DNA of 64,000 nucleotides from Spinacia oleracea (taxonomy: Eukaryota; Streptophyta; Magnoliopsida; Caryophyllales; Amaranthaceae): positions 112,688,141-112,752,140 of the forward strand of contig NC_079487.1 in the NCBI RefSeq assembly GCF_020520425.1, in the 5' to 3' direction. The translations under genes were made by a program, and so were the position numbers. Below are positions 1 to 12,989 of this stretch, in pieces. The notes beneath the pieces are model-generated. The model saw only the letters and a list, made by a program, of their open reading frames with translations, was not told where the DNA came from and did no database searches. Position 1 is the stretch's first letter; each line of letters begins with the position of its first letter.

Positions 1-2
1 GG

Positions 3-1193
3 ATGCTAGCTTCTCTTGAGCCAAAGATTGCTAGGAGTGTTCTTTATCTCAAAACTGCAAGAGCAATTTGGCTTGAGTTGGAAGACAGATATTGCAGGGA
101 ATCTGGTCCTCAACTGTTCTCAGTTCAACAACAATTGAGTGAGTTAACACAAGGAGATGAAGAAGAAGTAGCTAGTTTCTTCACAAAGATCAAAATGCTA
201 TGGGACCAGCTAGATGGACTAGAGCCATTACCTGTTTGTGTTTGCACTGGATGTAGCTGCACACTCACACAACAGTTGCTCAAAACACAGCAGAATCAAA
301 GGCTAATTCAGTTTTTAATGAAGCTGAATGACAAATATGAGCATCCTAAGAGCACTATACTTATGATGAGTCCTTTACCTACAATTTCAAAGGCATATGG
401 ACTGCTCCTTCAAGAAGAACAGCAGAAAGAAGTACACAATCACAAACATCAGTCACACACAGAGTCCACTGCATTTAATGCTAGGAGATTTGACAATAAA
501 CCTTACAAAGGACCATACAATAACAGCCCTAATTCTCAGAATACAGGAACTGGAAATCAATACAAAAATTTCACCAACAGAAACAACCTATATTGTGAAC
601 ATTGCAAGATGAGAAATCACACAATTGACAAGTGTTGGAAGTTACATGGGTATCCTAAAGATTTCAAGGGAAAAGGAAAAAGAATAGCAGCAGCAGCTCA
701 GTTAGATGAGTACATTCCAAAAGCAAACAAGACAGATGAAGGATCAGGAGTAGTTCATGCTACTTTCACTGAAGATCAGTACACTCAGCTGATGCAATGC
801 TTGCATACTCAACAAGTTGCTAGTCAAGCAGAGAATTCTAGCTCTCACTCTCTTGGTCTAGCAACTACCTATCAACCTCAAGGTACATTCTGTCTCATGT
901 CTAAATTTAATAGAAATTGGATTTTAGACAGTGGAGCTAGTGATCACATGTGTTCTGATTTGTCTTTATTCAAATCTTTTGAACCTGTGATTGATGGTAA
1001 ACATTCAATAACTATACCTGATGGTACTGAACTCCAAGTGAAACATAAAGGTATCATTAATCTGAGTGGAGGAATCACACTCAGAGATGTTCTTCATGTT
1101 CCAACTTTCCAGTTCAATCTGATTTCTATATCAAAATTGTGTCATGATGCAAACTGTTCAGTTTCATTTACAAGTGGTGAATGTCTTATCTAG
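3..1193 (+). pseudogene. Copia gag and start of protease, ending at an in-frame stop
   Basis: This is the gag part of a copia polyprotein, which forms the virus-like particle and binds the RNA. The first ~150 residues look like a UBN2-type gag domain. At residues ~199-212 there is a CCHC zinc knuckle of exact spacing (CEHCKMRNHTIDKC). Near residue 310 the aspartic protease motif WILDSGASDH is visible. The frame is probably open upstream of base 1, so the ATG at 3 is only the first one in the window. A TAG at 1191-1193 ends the frame in the middle of the protease region. The same frame continues immediately after it into integrase, so I read it as a nonsense mutation rather than a natural end. 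Confidence 0.85.
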
Positions 1194-4100
1194 GACCATT
1201 CCAAGAACAAGCATACTCTGCTTGGTAAATTGGAGAAAGGTCTATACAGTTTAAGTGAGGAATTCTTGGTGACAGAATCCAATATAGCATCTCCTAAGTG
1301 TGCACTTTCTTCTACCAGTTCAGCTGAAGTTCAAGAAGCCAAATTATGGCACCTAAGACTAGGACATATGTCATTTGGCAAAATAAAAAACCTACAAGGT
1401 GTAAATGTACAGGGTTGTATAGCTGAATCTTTCTGTCAGATTTGTCCTCTAGCAAAGCAGACTAGATTTCCATTCCCAAATAGCTGTATTAAGTCTACTA
1501 GACCTTTTGAACTATTACACATTGATGTATGGGGGCCATATTCAGTTTTAGATTTCTCTGGATGTAATCAGTTTCTTACTATTGTTGATGATTACACCAG
1601 AATGACTTGGACATATTTCATGAAAAATAAAACGGATTCAGTCAAGATTATGTCTCAATTTTTCATTGATGTTGCAACACAGTTTGAACTATCAGTCAAA
1701 TATATTAGGTCAGATAATGCTCTTGATCTTACTGAAGGAAAAATGAAGGATTTGTTCCTTATCAAAGGCATACTACATCAAAAGAGTTGTTCTTATACTC
1801 CTCAACAGAATGGTGTTGTGGAAAGAAAGCACAAACACCTTCTAGAAACTGCTAGAGCTTTAGCTTTTCAATCAAAGCTGCCTGACAGACACTGGAACCA
1901 CTGTATTCTTACTGCAACATATCTGATAAATCGAATGCCCTTGAAAAGCATTGACTTCTGCACTCCTTATGAAAGACTATACAAAACCAAACCTGATCTT
2001 TCTCACTTGAGAATATTTGGTTGCTTATGTTACATAACCACACCTAAGATCCACAGATCCAAATTTGACAAGAGAGCAGAACCATGTGTTTTCTTAGGTT
2101 ATCCACCAAACCAGAAGGCTTATAAAGTCCTAAATCTAGCTACCAACAGCTTGATCATTTCCAGAGATGTAACCTTCTATGAAAAACATTTCCCTTTCCA
2201 TTATTCCTCTTCTCCCAAACAGGCATATTCTAACCAATTTTTTCTTCCTATTACCACTCCATTTACAGATTCTAATCCTATTTCTTCTCCTATACTAGAC
2301 AACCTTCATTCTCCATCTGCTTCACCATCCCCAATATCAACACCAATATCAACACCTTCTTCTCTCACTCACACTTCTGAACATTCTCCACCTCATATTT
2401 CTACTTTTTCTCCCACAGAACCACCTGAACAACCTCAAAGAAAATCAACAAGAGTTTCAAAACCACCTTCTCATCTCAATGATTTTGTGTGTTCAAAACC
2501 TGTGAAACATTGGTGTAATTTGGTTGCATATGATAGCCTCCCTGAGCAACAGAAGACACTTATTGCTGCTCACATGGATTACATTGAACCAACTTCTTAT
2601 CAAGAAGCAGCCACAGACTCCAATTGGTTAGTTGCTATGGAAAAGGAACTCACAGCATTGAACAACAATCATACTTGGGATTTTGTTTTGCTTCCCAAGG
2701 GCAAGAAAGCTATTGGCTGTAAATGGGTGTTTCGAATTAAAAAGAATGCAGATGGCACCATTGAAAGATACAAAGCCAGATTGGTAGCTAAGGGTTTCAC
2801 ACAAAAATATGGCATTGATTACCATGAAACTTTCTCTCCTGTTGTCAAAATGTCAACTATTAGATGCATCATTTCTCTTGCTGCCAGCAGAAACTGGAAA
2901 TTGTTTCAACTTGACATCAACAATGCTTTTCTACATGGCAATCTAGATGAGGAGGTTTATATGAAAGTTCCTGAGGGTGTTTCAGCTCCTACTGGTCATG
3001 TTTGCAAGCTTACAAAATCTTTGTATGGTATAAAACAAGCCTCCAGGCAGTGGTTTGCTAGACTACTTGATGAATTGAAATCCCAAGGGTACACTCAGAG
3101 CAAAAATGACTACAGCTTATTTATTAAACATGATTCTTCTGATATCACCATAGTTGTTGTCTATGTTGATGATATTATTATCACAGGATCAAATGAAACC
3201 ACCATTGGTGCTCTCAAAGCTCATTTGCATCATACTTTCAGTATTAAGGATCTTGGTCTCCTAAGTTTCTTTCTAGGGATTGAAGTTACTCACACTGCTG
3301 AAGGTTACATTCTTACACAAAGAAAGTACACAAAGGAAATGCTTAGTGACTGTGAACTTGATATCTCTAAGCCTGTTGTCACTCCTTTTCCTCTCAATCT
3401 CAAGCTGACTACTGAAGGTCAAGCATGCCCCAATCCTGATCTTTACAGGTGTTTTGTTGGCAAACTTAATTTTCTCACTCACACCAGACCTGATTTGGCT
3501 TTTGCTGTTCAGTCTCTCAGCCAATTTATGCATGCTCCAACCACTTCTCATCTTGATGCCCTCACTCATACTCTCAGATATGTCAATCACACAGCTGGGC
3601 AAGGAATTCTCCTAAAGGCTACTGAACAACTCACTTTACAAGCATTTTGTGACTCTGATTGGGCTGCTTGCCCTACCACCAGAAGATCTGTCACTGGTTA
3701 TATTCTTCTTCTTGGAAACTCACCAATCAGTTGGAAATCCAAGAAACAATCTACAATTTCCAGGAGTTCTTTTGAAGCAGAATACAGGGCTATGTCTCAA
3801 GCAGCTAGTGAAGTGACTTGGATTGTTAGATTGCTTACAGAATTGGGTATTCATGATCTACAACCAGTTCACCTTCATTGTGATAACCAATCTGCTTTGC
3901 ATATTGCCAAGAATCCCATTTTCCATGAGAGAACTAAACATATCGAAGTTGACTGTCACTTCACTAGACACAAGGTTCTTGAGGGCTCAATTCATCTAAG
4001 TTATCTTCCTACTTCTAATCAATTAGCTGATATTTTTACTAAAATCCTTCCTGGTCTACAGCATAGGGTTTTATCCTCCAAACTTGGCATGGTGAATTTT

Positions 4101-4262
4101 CTTCCCACCCCAAGTTTGAGGGGGGGGGGGGGGGGGGGGTGTTGGTGTTTACTCACCTACTGCTACTGCTTCCCTTCTGCTCTCTGCAGTCCTACACCAC
4201 AAGCATCTAAACAGCTCGAGGCAACAACACAACAGCAATGCAACATTCTAGAAGCTTCATGA
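1194..4262 (+). pseudogene. Copia pol: integrase, reverse transcriptase, RNase H
   Basis: This continues in the frame of the gag block; the first ATG after the stop is at 1230. The integrase has an HHCC zinc region (HLRLGH ... CQICPLAK) and a DDE core with HIDVWGP, RSDNA and NGVVERKH. The RT has FQLDINNAFLHG, SLYGIKQASRQW and the catalytic YVDD box. RNase H has CDSDWA, SRSSFEAEYR (the usual residue at F is A) and HCDNQSALH. The domains look full length. The frame runs through the polypurine tract into the 3' LTR, so the last ~45 residues (a glycine run and beyond) are LTR-derived and unlikely to be functional. A complete product would need readthrough of the upstream TAG. Confidence 0.88.
4112..4139 (+). 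promoter_or_regulatory. Polypurine tract with 20 G, primer for plus-strand DNA synthesis
   Basis: A run of 20 G (4120-4139), preceded by AAGTTTGA, sits directly before TGTTGG, the start of the 3' LTR. The position is that of the copia polypurine tract. The homopolymer is unusually long, and its exact length should be treated as uncertain in any assembly. Confidence 0.75.
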
Positions 4263-4585
4263 TGACATCACAGCTCTAACAACTTTCTCATTCAGTTATG
4301 GATTCTGTTATGCATCATGTAATGACATCATTCTTGTAACTGATTCTCTCCTAGCTTGTAACAGCTGATGTGTACATATAAGGCAATCTTATTGGTTGAG
4401 CCACATCATCACACTTGTATATATATATGATGCTTGCTGTAAATCGTTTAATTCAATTCAATAAAAAGAAAGCTTTAGCTAAATTCTGTTTCCTTATTCT
4501 CTCTCTCTCTTTCTAATCAGCAAGCTGATATTCAGCTTGTGAAGAAATCAACCCAAAGTGGTGATTTCTGATAAAATCCTTTACA
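4140..4585 (+). repeat. Copia 3' LTR
   Basis: It starts TGTTGG right after the polypurine tract and contains a TATA-rich stretch near 4415-4430 and AATAAA near 4460. I place the end at TTACA (4581-4585), the best CA terminus. Without the 5' LTR the end is not certain. Confidence 0.6.
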
Positions 4586-5650
4586 GAGGTAGTTACACAT
4601 CTACTTCAAACAAGATTTCGAATAATCATAGATTGACTTGTTCAAAGAATCCAGAAATACATGTTAAAACTAGACTATTAAAATTAATACTCTGTATGTA
4701 TAATGAAAAAATCTGTCGGATAATATGCTCTCCATAATTATAATGACGTACGTACAGCTAGCTACACTAATTAAAAATTAGTTGAGTACTTGACCAACCA
4801 ACCTAGCTTTGGCCTATTGATCAAACAAATATCTCGATCAAGTACGTAACATAACAAAGACCTTATATATTCCAACCTAATACATTGTCGCTAACAACAG
4901 AATCAAACTTCTATCCGAGCTTATATAGACTGAAGTTTGATAATTAAGTTTGATTTCAATATGACGGAGGTAAATAAGTTTGTGAACCACAGTACTCCGT
5001 ATCTAACAAGATAGTAGTAAGAAAGAAAGAACGGTTTTGTCGACTGTGCCTATAGTTGGCCATAAAATCAGCGACCATATACTCCACTTCGTACTTAGCT
5101 ACGTTCCCTAAAGTAACATGATAACAATGCAAGACAGAATCCATAATTCATAGTTAGAACATCGTTTATCGTTATTGTCAAATCTCCATTCGTTAAAGGG
5201 ATTTTTTGAGGGTTTGATGTCTCCTTCGTGAAACTTCTATTTTACCTTACTAACGTCATGTCAAACTGATTTAAGTAAAATGTATCTAGGTCCAGGAAAA
5301 TATCATTTTAAATCAAATAAAATTTACTCCCATAAAAAGTCAAGCACACATCGTTTATTTAATTTAAACACTACTCGTAGTATTTTGTAGTAGATGTGAG
5401 AGAATCGGAAGTAGTTGGAGGCTCTCTTTTTTATTCAGGGCAGAATCATGAGAGAAACTATATTAACCAAAATAATGCACTAGTATGATACTAGCTTGCT
5501 TGTATTCAGAGTATATGGCTATATTCATTAGATAATAGAAATGCTATACTTGCTTAATATTTTATTTTTTTAATATAGTATACATAGTATATCATGATTG
5601 GGTTAACGTGTATCATTTGAAACACCATTTCCCTTAGTTTTTCATTAAAA
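4586..5650. other. AT-rich intergenic DNA, upstream region of NPF copy A
   Basis: No supported gene. The sequence is AT-rich, with a CT run at ~4500 and copies of ACTCCGTA near 4993. It should contain the former promoter of NPF copy A, but I cannot point to a convincing core promoter. Confidence 0.5.
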
Positions 5651-5851
5651 ATGGAGGGGAGAGAAGATACACATGATGAAAATGTCTCAAATTTATTACA
5701 AGTTGATGACTCATCTTTGGACTACAAAGGAAAGCTTCCTCTTCGATCTTCGACTGGCTCATGGAAAGCATCCTTCTTCATTATAGGTAAGATTTTGTTG
5801 CTATTAACGAATTAGCAATAAGCTAGTAAACATGATTGATTTTTGTAATAA

Positions 5852-6073
<222 letters not shown>

Positions 6074-6245
6074 TCCCGTGAGGGGCTCCCGTAAGAACAC
6101 TTCTTACGGTGAAAACACTTCCTTACGGTAAGAACACTTTTTAATAATGGCATTTTCGTAATTATAATTAACAAATACACCCAATTTTTATTTTCAACGC
6201 CATTTTTTTTTTCATTTTATAATCTCTTTCTCTCTCTTCTATTCT

Positions 6246-6284
<39 letters not shown>

Positions 6285-6704
6285 ATTTCTCTCTCCTGTC
6301 GTAGCCACCACCAACGCTCGGCGGTCGCCGGTCATTTCTCACCGGCCGCTGCTTGCGGTGGTGATTCCTTCGCCGAAATCCAGCGACGGGCGAACACCTT
6401 GCTCCTCCAATTCATCAATTGATTGATTTGTTATTCGAACACCGGCATTCTCGATTTGTTATTCGAACAAAATCGCACCAAAATTGAACGAAATCGAACT
6501 TTGAAAGGTATTTCTAGTGGCAGCGAATCAGATCGTCGGTGTTGCTGGTGGCCACAAATAAGATCTGCGAATAAGAACACGTGATTGTTGGTGGCCTCTC
6601 GTCGTTGCCGCCGTGGCTGCTCTCTTCTCGCCGCCCTCGCTGCTCACCTCTCGCCGTCGCCGCTGCTCGCAACCATTCAATCCACTACTACAAATCACGT
6701 TGTT

Positions 6705-6830
6705 TCTCGACTCTATCACCTCGACGCTGCGTTGGACCGCTGGGCGTGAAAATTAGGCTCCGTAGTTTCTCGACAGCGGAATTAGTCGAGCTTATTTCTC
6801 AACAACTAAAGGCGTCGAGAATATAGCAAC
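6705..6830. repeat. Left subterminal repeats of the CACTA element
   Basis: Several copies of TTCTCGACGC-like motifs lie on both strands (for example at 6708, 6765 and 6814). In CACTA elements such short subterminal repeats are the transposase binding sites. Confidence 0.65.
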
Positions 6831-6879
6831 GTGCCATGCACGTGATTTAAATTTCAACATCCTGCAATTTCAAACTTTA

Positions 6880-9800
6880 GCCAAATTATTTGGAAACCGC
6901 CCTTCCCACGTACAAAAGAAATACCCTAAAAAAAACCCTAAAAAAAACCAAATTCAATTAGTTCTCGGAGGCAGTCTTCTCATTTACCAAGCTTCAAATT
7001 CGATCTTCGTTCCATCTCAGATTTCGTTTCATCTCACCACTCTAGGATTTTCGTTCCATCTCATCAAGAGATCAAGAAATTGTGTACGGAAAAGACAAGC
7101 TTAATTTCTGAGTTATTTTCATCAGATATGTGGTATTTACCTTTTTTTTCATCGGATTTTTTATTTATATGGTGTCCTAGTTTAATTGATATGTATTTTT
7201 TATATTTTGATTGGAAATTGGTAAAAAATTAACAGAAAGAGGTTATAATTTGATGAGAATTGGGGTTAAGTTGGGTTTGCATCTGAATTTTGAGGATGAA
7301 TAAGGTCAAAGAGGTATTAATTACTTCGGATTTATCAGAATTTTATGCTATAAGTACATCGAATTTTATGTATAATTTCTTTACTCCTAAACTATATTGT
7401 CCTCTTTTGCGATATGAATAATGTGGTGTGTTCGAGTTATAATAGGGTTTGAGAATCGAAACCTATAATGTTCCCTCTTAATTTGCATACTTATGTGAAG
7501 GTTTTATCTCAACCAGGGGGCTGGAAGTGTCTGGGATTTTCTTCAATATTTAAGAACTTGTCTTTGGTCCTTTGCTTTCAAGAATAACTATTTTTCATAC
7601 TGGACTGGACTTTGTAAAATGAAGAGTATATATATAACTGAACAAATTATTGCAAGGTTAGGGGATGATCGGTCTGAAGGCAGGAGTTGCAGGGGCTGAT
7701 GGGTTAGATATGGGTTGTTTTTTGGATTGTAGAGTTAGGGTCAGGGTTGGGGTGCTGGTCTGGTCTGAAGTCTTGGTCACGTATGATGGGTCCGAAGGCA
7801 GGGGTTGCAGGGGCTGAAATATCTTCAGTGTATGTAGCTTTGTTGATTATTAACTTTCTTTATTTTGCTTCCAAGTAATTTGCAATTGTTAGGTGTTTTG
7901 AGGTTGTTTTTTTTGTGTGCTAGGCTGTTGATAGTCTTTTCAAGTTTGCTATTGGTGCCCTTTTCAGCAGCAGAGTTTGACTGCAGGCCTCACTCAGGTA
8001 GGCCTCACTCAGGTAGGCAACTGGTTGCATCTTTCTTTACTAATTATTTGGTCACACATAGTCCTTCACAGTTCCATATATACAAGCTTTGTCTAATCTT
8101 CGATAGAGTCTTATATTTGTGTGGTAATTTTGTTTTGTTTCGTTATTATAGAATTGCAGCCTTGGGCCTTCTGCTAGCTGCTAGTCTGCTACTGAATGAT
8201 CAAATAGTAAGTAATTCTTCTCATCACTTATTCATTGTGCAAAATTGGAAAGTTTAGCAGAATTGGTGCTTTATATGTGCTTGTAAACGTATTTTTGAAT
8301 ATTTTGAAAGTCCCACCCTCCTCTCACTTTGAAATTTGAAGTTTTGTTTTTAGCAGTTACCTTTGTATTTGGAGTTTGGATGTCTGAATGCCTTTAGACT
8401 CCTACTTTGTTATCTACTGACTACCTTTTTTCGTTCATTTTTGTGATGACCTCCCCTTTCTTCTCCTTCTTTTATTCGGTAGAAGAGGATGATGGTTGGA
8501 AAATTGCTGTTGTTGGCCCAGTAACTTGTTAACATTGTGCTATTCATCAATATTGGGGAGAAAGGGAACTTTAGGGAGTAGCATTACTTTTTATTAGTGG
8601 CTTTTAGAATAAGCTAGCTAGTTAGCTCTATAAATAGATAGTTAGCTCTATAAATAAAGCAGATGAGTTGTTGTTTGGGAAAGTGCCATTGCTCTCGAAG
8701 GGTTGGCTAGTCCAAATAAGCTAAAAGAGTTTGCATAACATGGGAATCGGGAAATATCATGTTTCATGTATGACGAAAGAAATGTAGAATCTTTGGTAAA
8801 TTACAGGACCAACTAGCATCGAATGACCCCAAATCATATAAGATCCAGCAGAATCCCAGCTTGGTGAACAAACAGCAACACACATCTACAAGATAATAAA
8901 CTGAAATCAATCATCCTCGGTCACTACCACCAATTAGATACAGAGAAGAAAAATAGCTAGGCAGGGTTGAAGATAGAGTAATGCTACCTGGTTATCAATA
9001 GCTCTGAAAAGGTAAAAGTCATAGAACAAACCAAAAGGCATAGAGTTTAGGAGCTAGACATAGATCAAAATGTTGAACTTCTCAAACTTTAGATAAGAAA
9101 TATAATGCAGATGGTTAACTTCCAACACTAATAGATACTGATGGCGATTAGCTGAGTGTTCTTAATGTGCAAACATACATTGATCTACAAGTTTACCACC
9201 GCCTTCAGGCTCCATCTCCTTCATTTACCTGTACTGCTAAGAAATTCTGCCATTTCTCAATGGAGATGCAAGTTTCATCACCTGCTAATTTGTTTTCCCT
9301 TGCTGTTTGTGTCACTCTTACTCTATCTCGCTACCGCTCTCTCCTCTCCAATGTTATAACACATGTAACTTCTCTCAGATTGCAGACCTTGTTCGACCAT
9401 CTGGGTGGATTTTGTATCTTCTATTTTGCAATTTTAGGTCTTGTGGAAGGTAAGGTAATATTAATTCATCCGTCAAAAATCTTTTGTTTGAAATTCGTTT
9501 GTTTGAAATTCGTTCGTTCATATTTTGGGTTTAAATTTGAACAATTAGGGATAGAGATTCTTATTGTATGCAAAGTACATGATACTTAGAAGATAGAGAT
9601 TCTTATTGTAGAATATCTTATATTAGTATCTTAATCCTCTAGTTTACACAAACTATTTAAATAAAAATTATTCGCAAATTTCTGGTTTTTGCAGATTTGA
9701 GTATGAAAATTATTTATTATCTGATGTATGAGGTTCATTGCATTGAGTTTTTCTTTTGTATTTCATAGTTTAGAGCATCAATTGTTATATCTCTGAGTAA

Positions 9801-11950
9801 TACCGTAATATAAGTGTTGTATACAAATTCTTTATTCTGGTGTTTTTTTTTTCTAATTTATTTAATAATTTTGGACACTTTCGTCACATATTGTTGAGAT
9901 GACACTATGACAGAGGATACTGAATAAGTGGAGTGTAGTAGCAGTATTTACATGGTGATAATACTTCTTTTGTAGAGGATACTGCTTTGTGTTGAGGATA
10001 CTTTCAGTCAGATGACAACAGAATATTCATTCAATATATCGTGTTTATTCTAAGAATCAGTTTAGCTCGTTTCTCACTCAGACTTTATAGTTTGAAGCAT
10101 CTAGTGCCGTGTAATCACATGTTATATAATAGTCTAACTTGTGTTACTCTTCTTGAGCTACATATTATGTATTAAAGCTCTGCCATTCTACCTTGTTCTA
10201 TTTTTTTTATCTGGCGGAAAATTTATCAATTTTTGGACTTTAAATTCATTACCTAACTGTTGTTTACAATAGATGAATAGCTTAGAAAACAATCTTTTCT
10301 ATCATTTTGAGTCTAAAAAGAAGTAAACAAGATTTTCTATCAATTTGAGTCTAAAAGGAAGTAAACAATATCATTTTGAGTCTAAAAAGAAGTAAACAAG
10401 ATTTTCTATCAATTTGAGTCTAAAAGGAAGTAAACAAGCTTATTAATTCATTCAGTTTTAAAGTTCATGTTTCTTTTTCCTGCCACCTACTTTCCTGTCT
10501 TTCAGTTAGATCCCATGTTCCAAATTCTTTGAGTTTTGTACTAGACTTGTTTCCAATTCACTAATCTTAGTTGCCGATGACTACATGAGCTTAAGAGAGC
10601 TTAGTTAGTTAAACTCTTTCCTGTTGGTATACTGTAAGCTTAAGATAGCTCTGTTAGTTAAATGTCATGATTCATGGATAAGCTGCTGAAAAATATTGAG
10701 ATATGTATCTATTTGTTTGATAGTATTCTTTTATTATTTCTTGATATATGAACTATGAAACTACTATCACAAATTTCTCTTGGCTCGCATGCATGTCTTA
10801 CTTTCTGTTTACTTTTTGTGCATATGCAGGTTATTGGTGTCAAGTCAAACATCTCCCAAGTTGGTTTTGACTCAATCCGTGAGATGATAAATGGACTGGT
10901 AAAGCGATCCTTCTTTAGTTGATAAACCTGGTCACCAAAATCTATCTTGACATGAGAAACTGCTGTTAAATAAGCTGTCTCTGTAGATTCTTTTTGGGTA
11001 ATAGTGGGAAGTAGAGGTTAACGTTCTTTAGTTTCAAAAGCTTCATTGCGCAAAATTTAATGGTTTTATTTGTGTAGAATGGGCTTTGTGTGCCATCGTC
11101 TATTGTCAAGTTCAAATAAGTAGGGAAACTGAAGGGTTACGGTCTGGAGTTCGTTTGAAATATGAAGTGGTGTACTGTACAAACAAGAATTATTGTAATT
11201 GTCAAGTTCAGTTGTATGAGTGCCTAATAATGTTGTCTGCAGGGGTTCCCTAATAGTCTCCCCAGTTTACCTCTTTTAGGAAGGATTCTCTTTTTGGAGT
11301 ACACTTCCTGATACTGTATGAACTGTCAAACCTTACATTTTTTCCAAATAATTTATTGTCGTTCTATATTTGCTTAATATTTTTAATCAATTCTCCAGGA
11401 ATTTAGCGAGTTTGTTTTGTCTGATAATTTTATCCTTTACTTTATAACTCTATTTAAGACGCTTAAACATTCATAGTTTTTCTCGAACAAGACTAAGGCT
11501 ATTAGTCATTTGCAACTGGTGCACTTTCTCCGCAGCAACTGATGTGCTTGGGGTAAGTGGTTGAGTTGGGTTCTGATCTTTAGATTAACTTGTATATGCA
11601 TCTTCTAATGATCTTCTAGTGTAGTTATCATCAGTTCTTGTTCGTGTACTAACTGTGTTAAGGCTGCTAGAACATTCTTTACGGGACTTCTAATGATCTG
11701 CTAGAACATTATATTCTTTACAGGGCGTGGACTTCTCTTAATTTATTTTTACACTGTAGGAGAAACTATTACTTACCGTTTTTCTTCTTTATTTAAGGTG
11801 GCCATTTGAAGATTATGGTGGTGGAAGAAAAGAATCAAGGGATGCATGCATAGCTCCTTCAACTATGAAGCTCATATTCTTGAAGTTATAGGCTTTGAGT
11901 GACCTTCCTTTGTTTTGAAGATGACTTTTAGAATAATAAGTTGGAATTAT
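6880..11950 (+). other. CACTA interior, probable captured host-gene fragments
   Basis: There is no long reading frame, but several pieces look like exons with splice borders. At 6930-7080 there is a 5'-UTR-like stretch with AAACCCTAA boxes. At 8152-8206 a segment lies between TATAG and GTAAGT. At 10830-10898 a 69-nt segment lies between TATGCAG and GTAAAG, coding VIGVKSNISQVGFDSIREM and more. From 11798 on there is a last-exon-like stretch with WPFEDYGGGRKESRD. I do not recognise the parent gene. A 69-bp tandem duplication (10301-10438) and a 17-bp one (near 7983-8017) also occur. The reading as a transduplicated gene is inference. Confidence 0.4.
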
Positions 11951-12219
11951 CTAACAGACGTGATGTTTTGGTATTAAATTTTTGTTTTGGAGATACTAGC
12001 TAATAAATAGTTTCGATAATGTGTAAATTTAATTCGATGATATATATAAAGTGAGTACGTATTATTATATAAATTAATATAATTAGCATCGCTTTCGTCA
12101 TCATCATGTTGTCATTTCAAGATGAAGGTGTTTGTGCTATACAGCTATAGTGGTGTTTGATTTTAGGTTTCAGGTTGTTGATTTCGCTTGGTGCCAACAA
12201 AAAAAGAAAAGAAAGCCTA

Positions 12220-12530
12220 CATTCTCGACGCTTATGAGTGTCAAAAATATTTCCCGCAAAATTTTACTGATAAACCGCAAAAATAATCCTTACGCTAAAC
12301 GGCGTCGAGAATAATTATAGCTACTACATACAGCGTCGCCATTCTCGACGCAAAGACGTGCCAAAAACAATGTTAGACACCAAAAGTCGTCGAGATTGTC
12401 GACGCTTAACAGCGTCGAGAATTTCTCTACGCCCAAATTCTCGACGGTCTGTTTGAGCGTCGAGAAAAAAAATTTCGACGCCCTTTGGCGTCGAAAAATA
12501 GCCAGAAAAGCGTCGAGAAACAACGCGTTT
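12220..12530. repeat. Right subterminal repeats of the CACTA element
   Basis: About ten copies of TTCTCGACG / CGTCGAGAA in both orientations are packed into 300 bp next to the right terminus, mirroring the left end. Short open frames here are by-products of the repeats. Confidence 0.75.
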
Positions 12531-12989
12531 TGTAGTAGTGATCGCAGGTGCTCTCAATCGATTAGAAAATCAAATCGATCGGCAGTTCAGTAAGATTTTG
12601 CGAAATCGAAATTGATTTCAATCGATTTATCAATTCTGAAATAAAAATCGATTTCAATCGATTTCTCAATTGAAAAATTAAATTGATTTCAATTTTGGGG
12701 GCGGCGAATTAGACGTTTGAGCGTATATCAAGATTTACATCTTTGAGCATATATCATCATTAATATCTCGTTTTATTCTGAATTTGTTTCAAAGTTGCAG
12801 CTATTTTGAGTGAATTTTGGATAAGCCGATTGTGTATTAAATTGAAGAGATGATAGAAATTGTTGAATTTTGGAGATCGTCATGGTTTTGCTGTATATTC
12901 CAATGCTAATTTAAAGTTTTACTTCTAATTTCTCATGCCATACAGAGTAACTCACTCCAATTGCAAAATCAAGTCGAAAATAAAGTTAG

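Larger units (their letters stand above)
1..4585 (+). mobile_element. Ty1/copia LTR retrotransposon, 5' part outside window
   Basis: Gag, protease, integrase, reverse transcriptase and RNase H follow in the copia order (integrase before RT). They end in a polypurine tract and a 3' LTR. The 5' LTR, primer binding site and gag start lie before base 1, so neither LTR divergence nor a target-site duplication can be checked. Both coding blocks are in the same frame and are separated only by a TAG stop. The element is therefore nearly intact but cannot make a full polyprotein without readthrough. The 3' limit is set at a TG...CA boundary and is approximate. Confidence 0.9.
6683..12540. mobile_element. 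CACTA (En/Spm) transposon, no transposase, 5858 bp
   Basis: It starts CACTACTACAAA and ends TTTGTAGTAGTG. The terminal 29 bp are inverted repeats with two mismatches. The 3-bp target-site duplication ATC is exact (6680-6682 and 12541-12543). Subterminal GCGTCGAGAA motifs are present at both ends. No frame resembles a CACTA transposase, so it depended on an enzyme supplied elsewhere. The interior looks like captured gene sequence. It is inserted in the TIR element of intron 1. Confidence 0.92.

Noticed and set aside
7865-8257. 130-codon frame inside the CACTA element
   Set aside because: Starts at a TTG and runs across likely splice borders; leucine/phenylalanine-rich by composition only.
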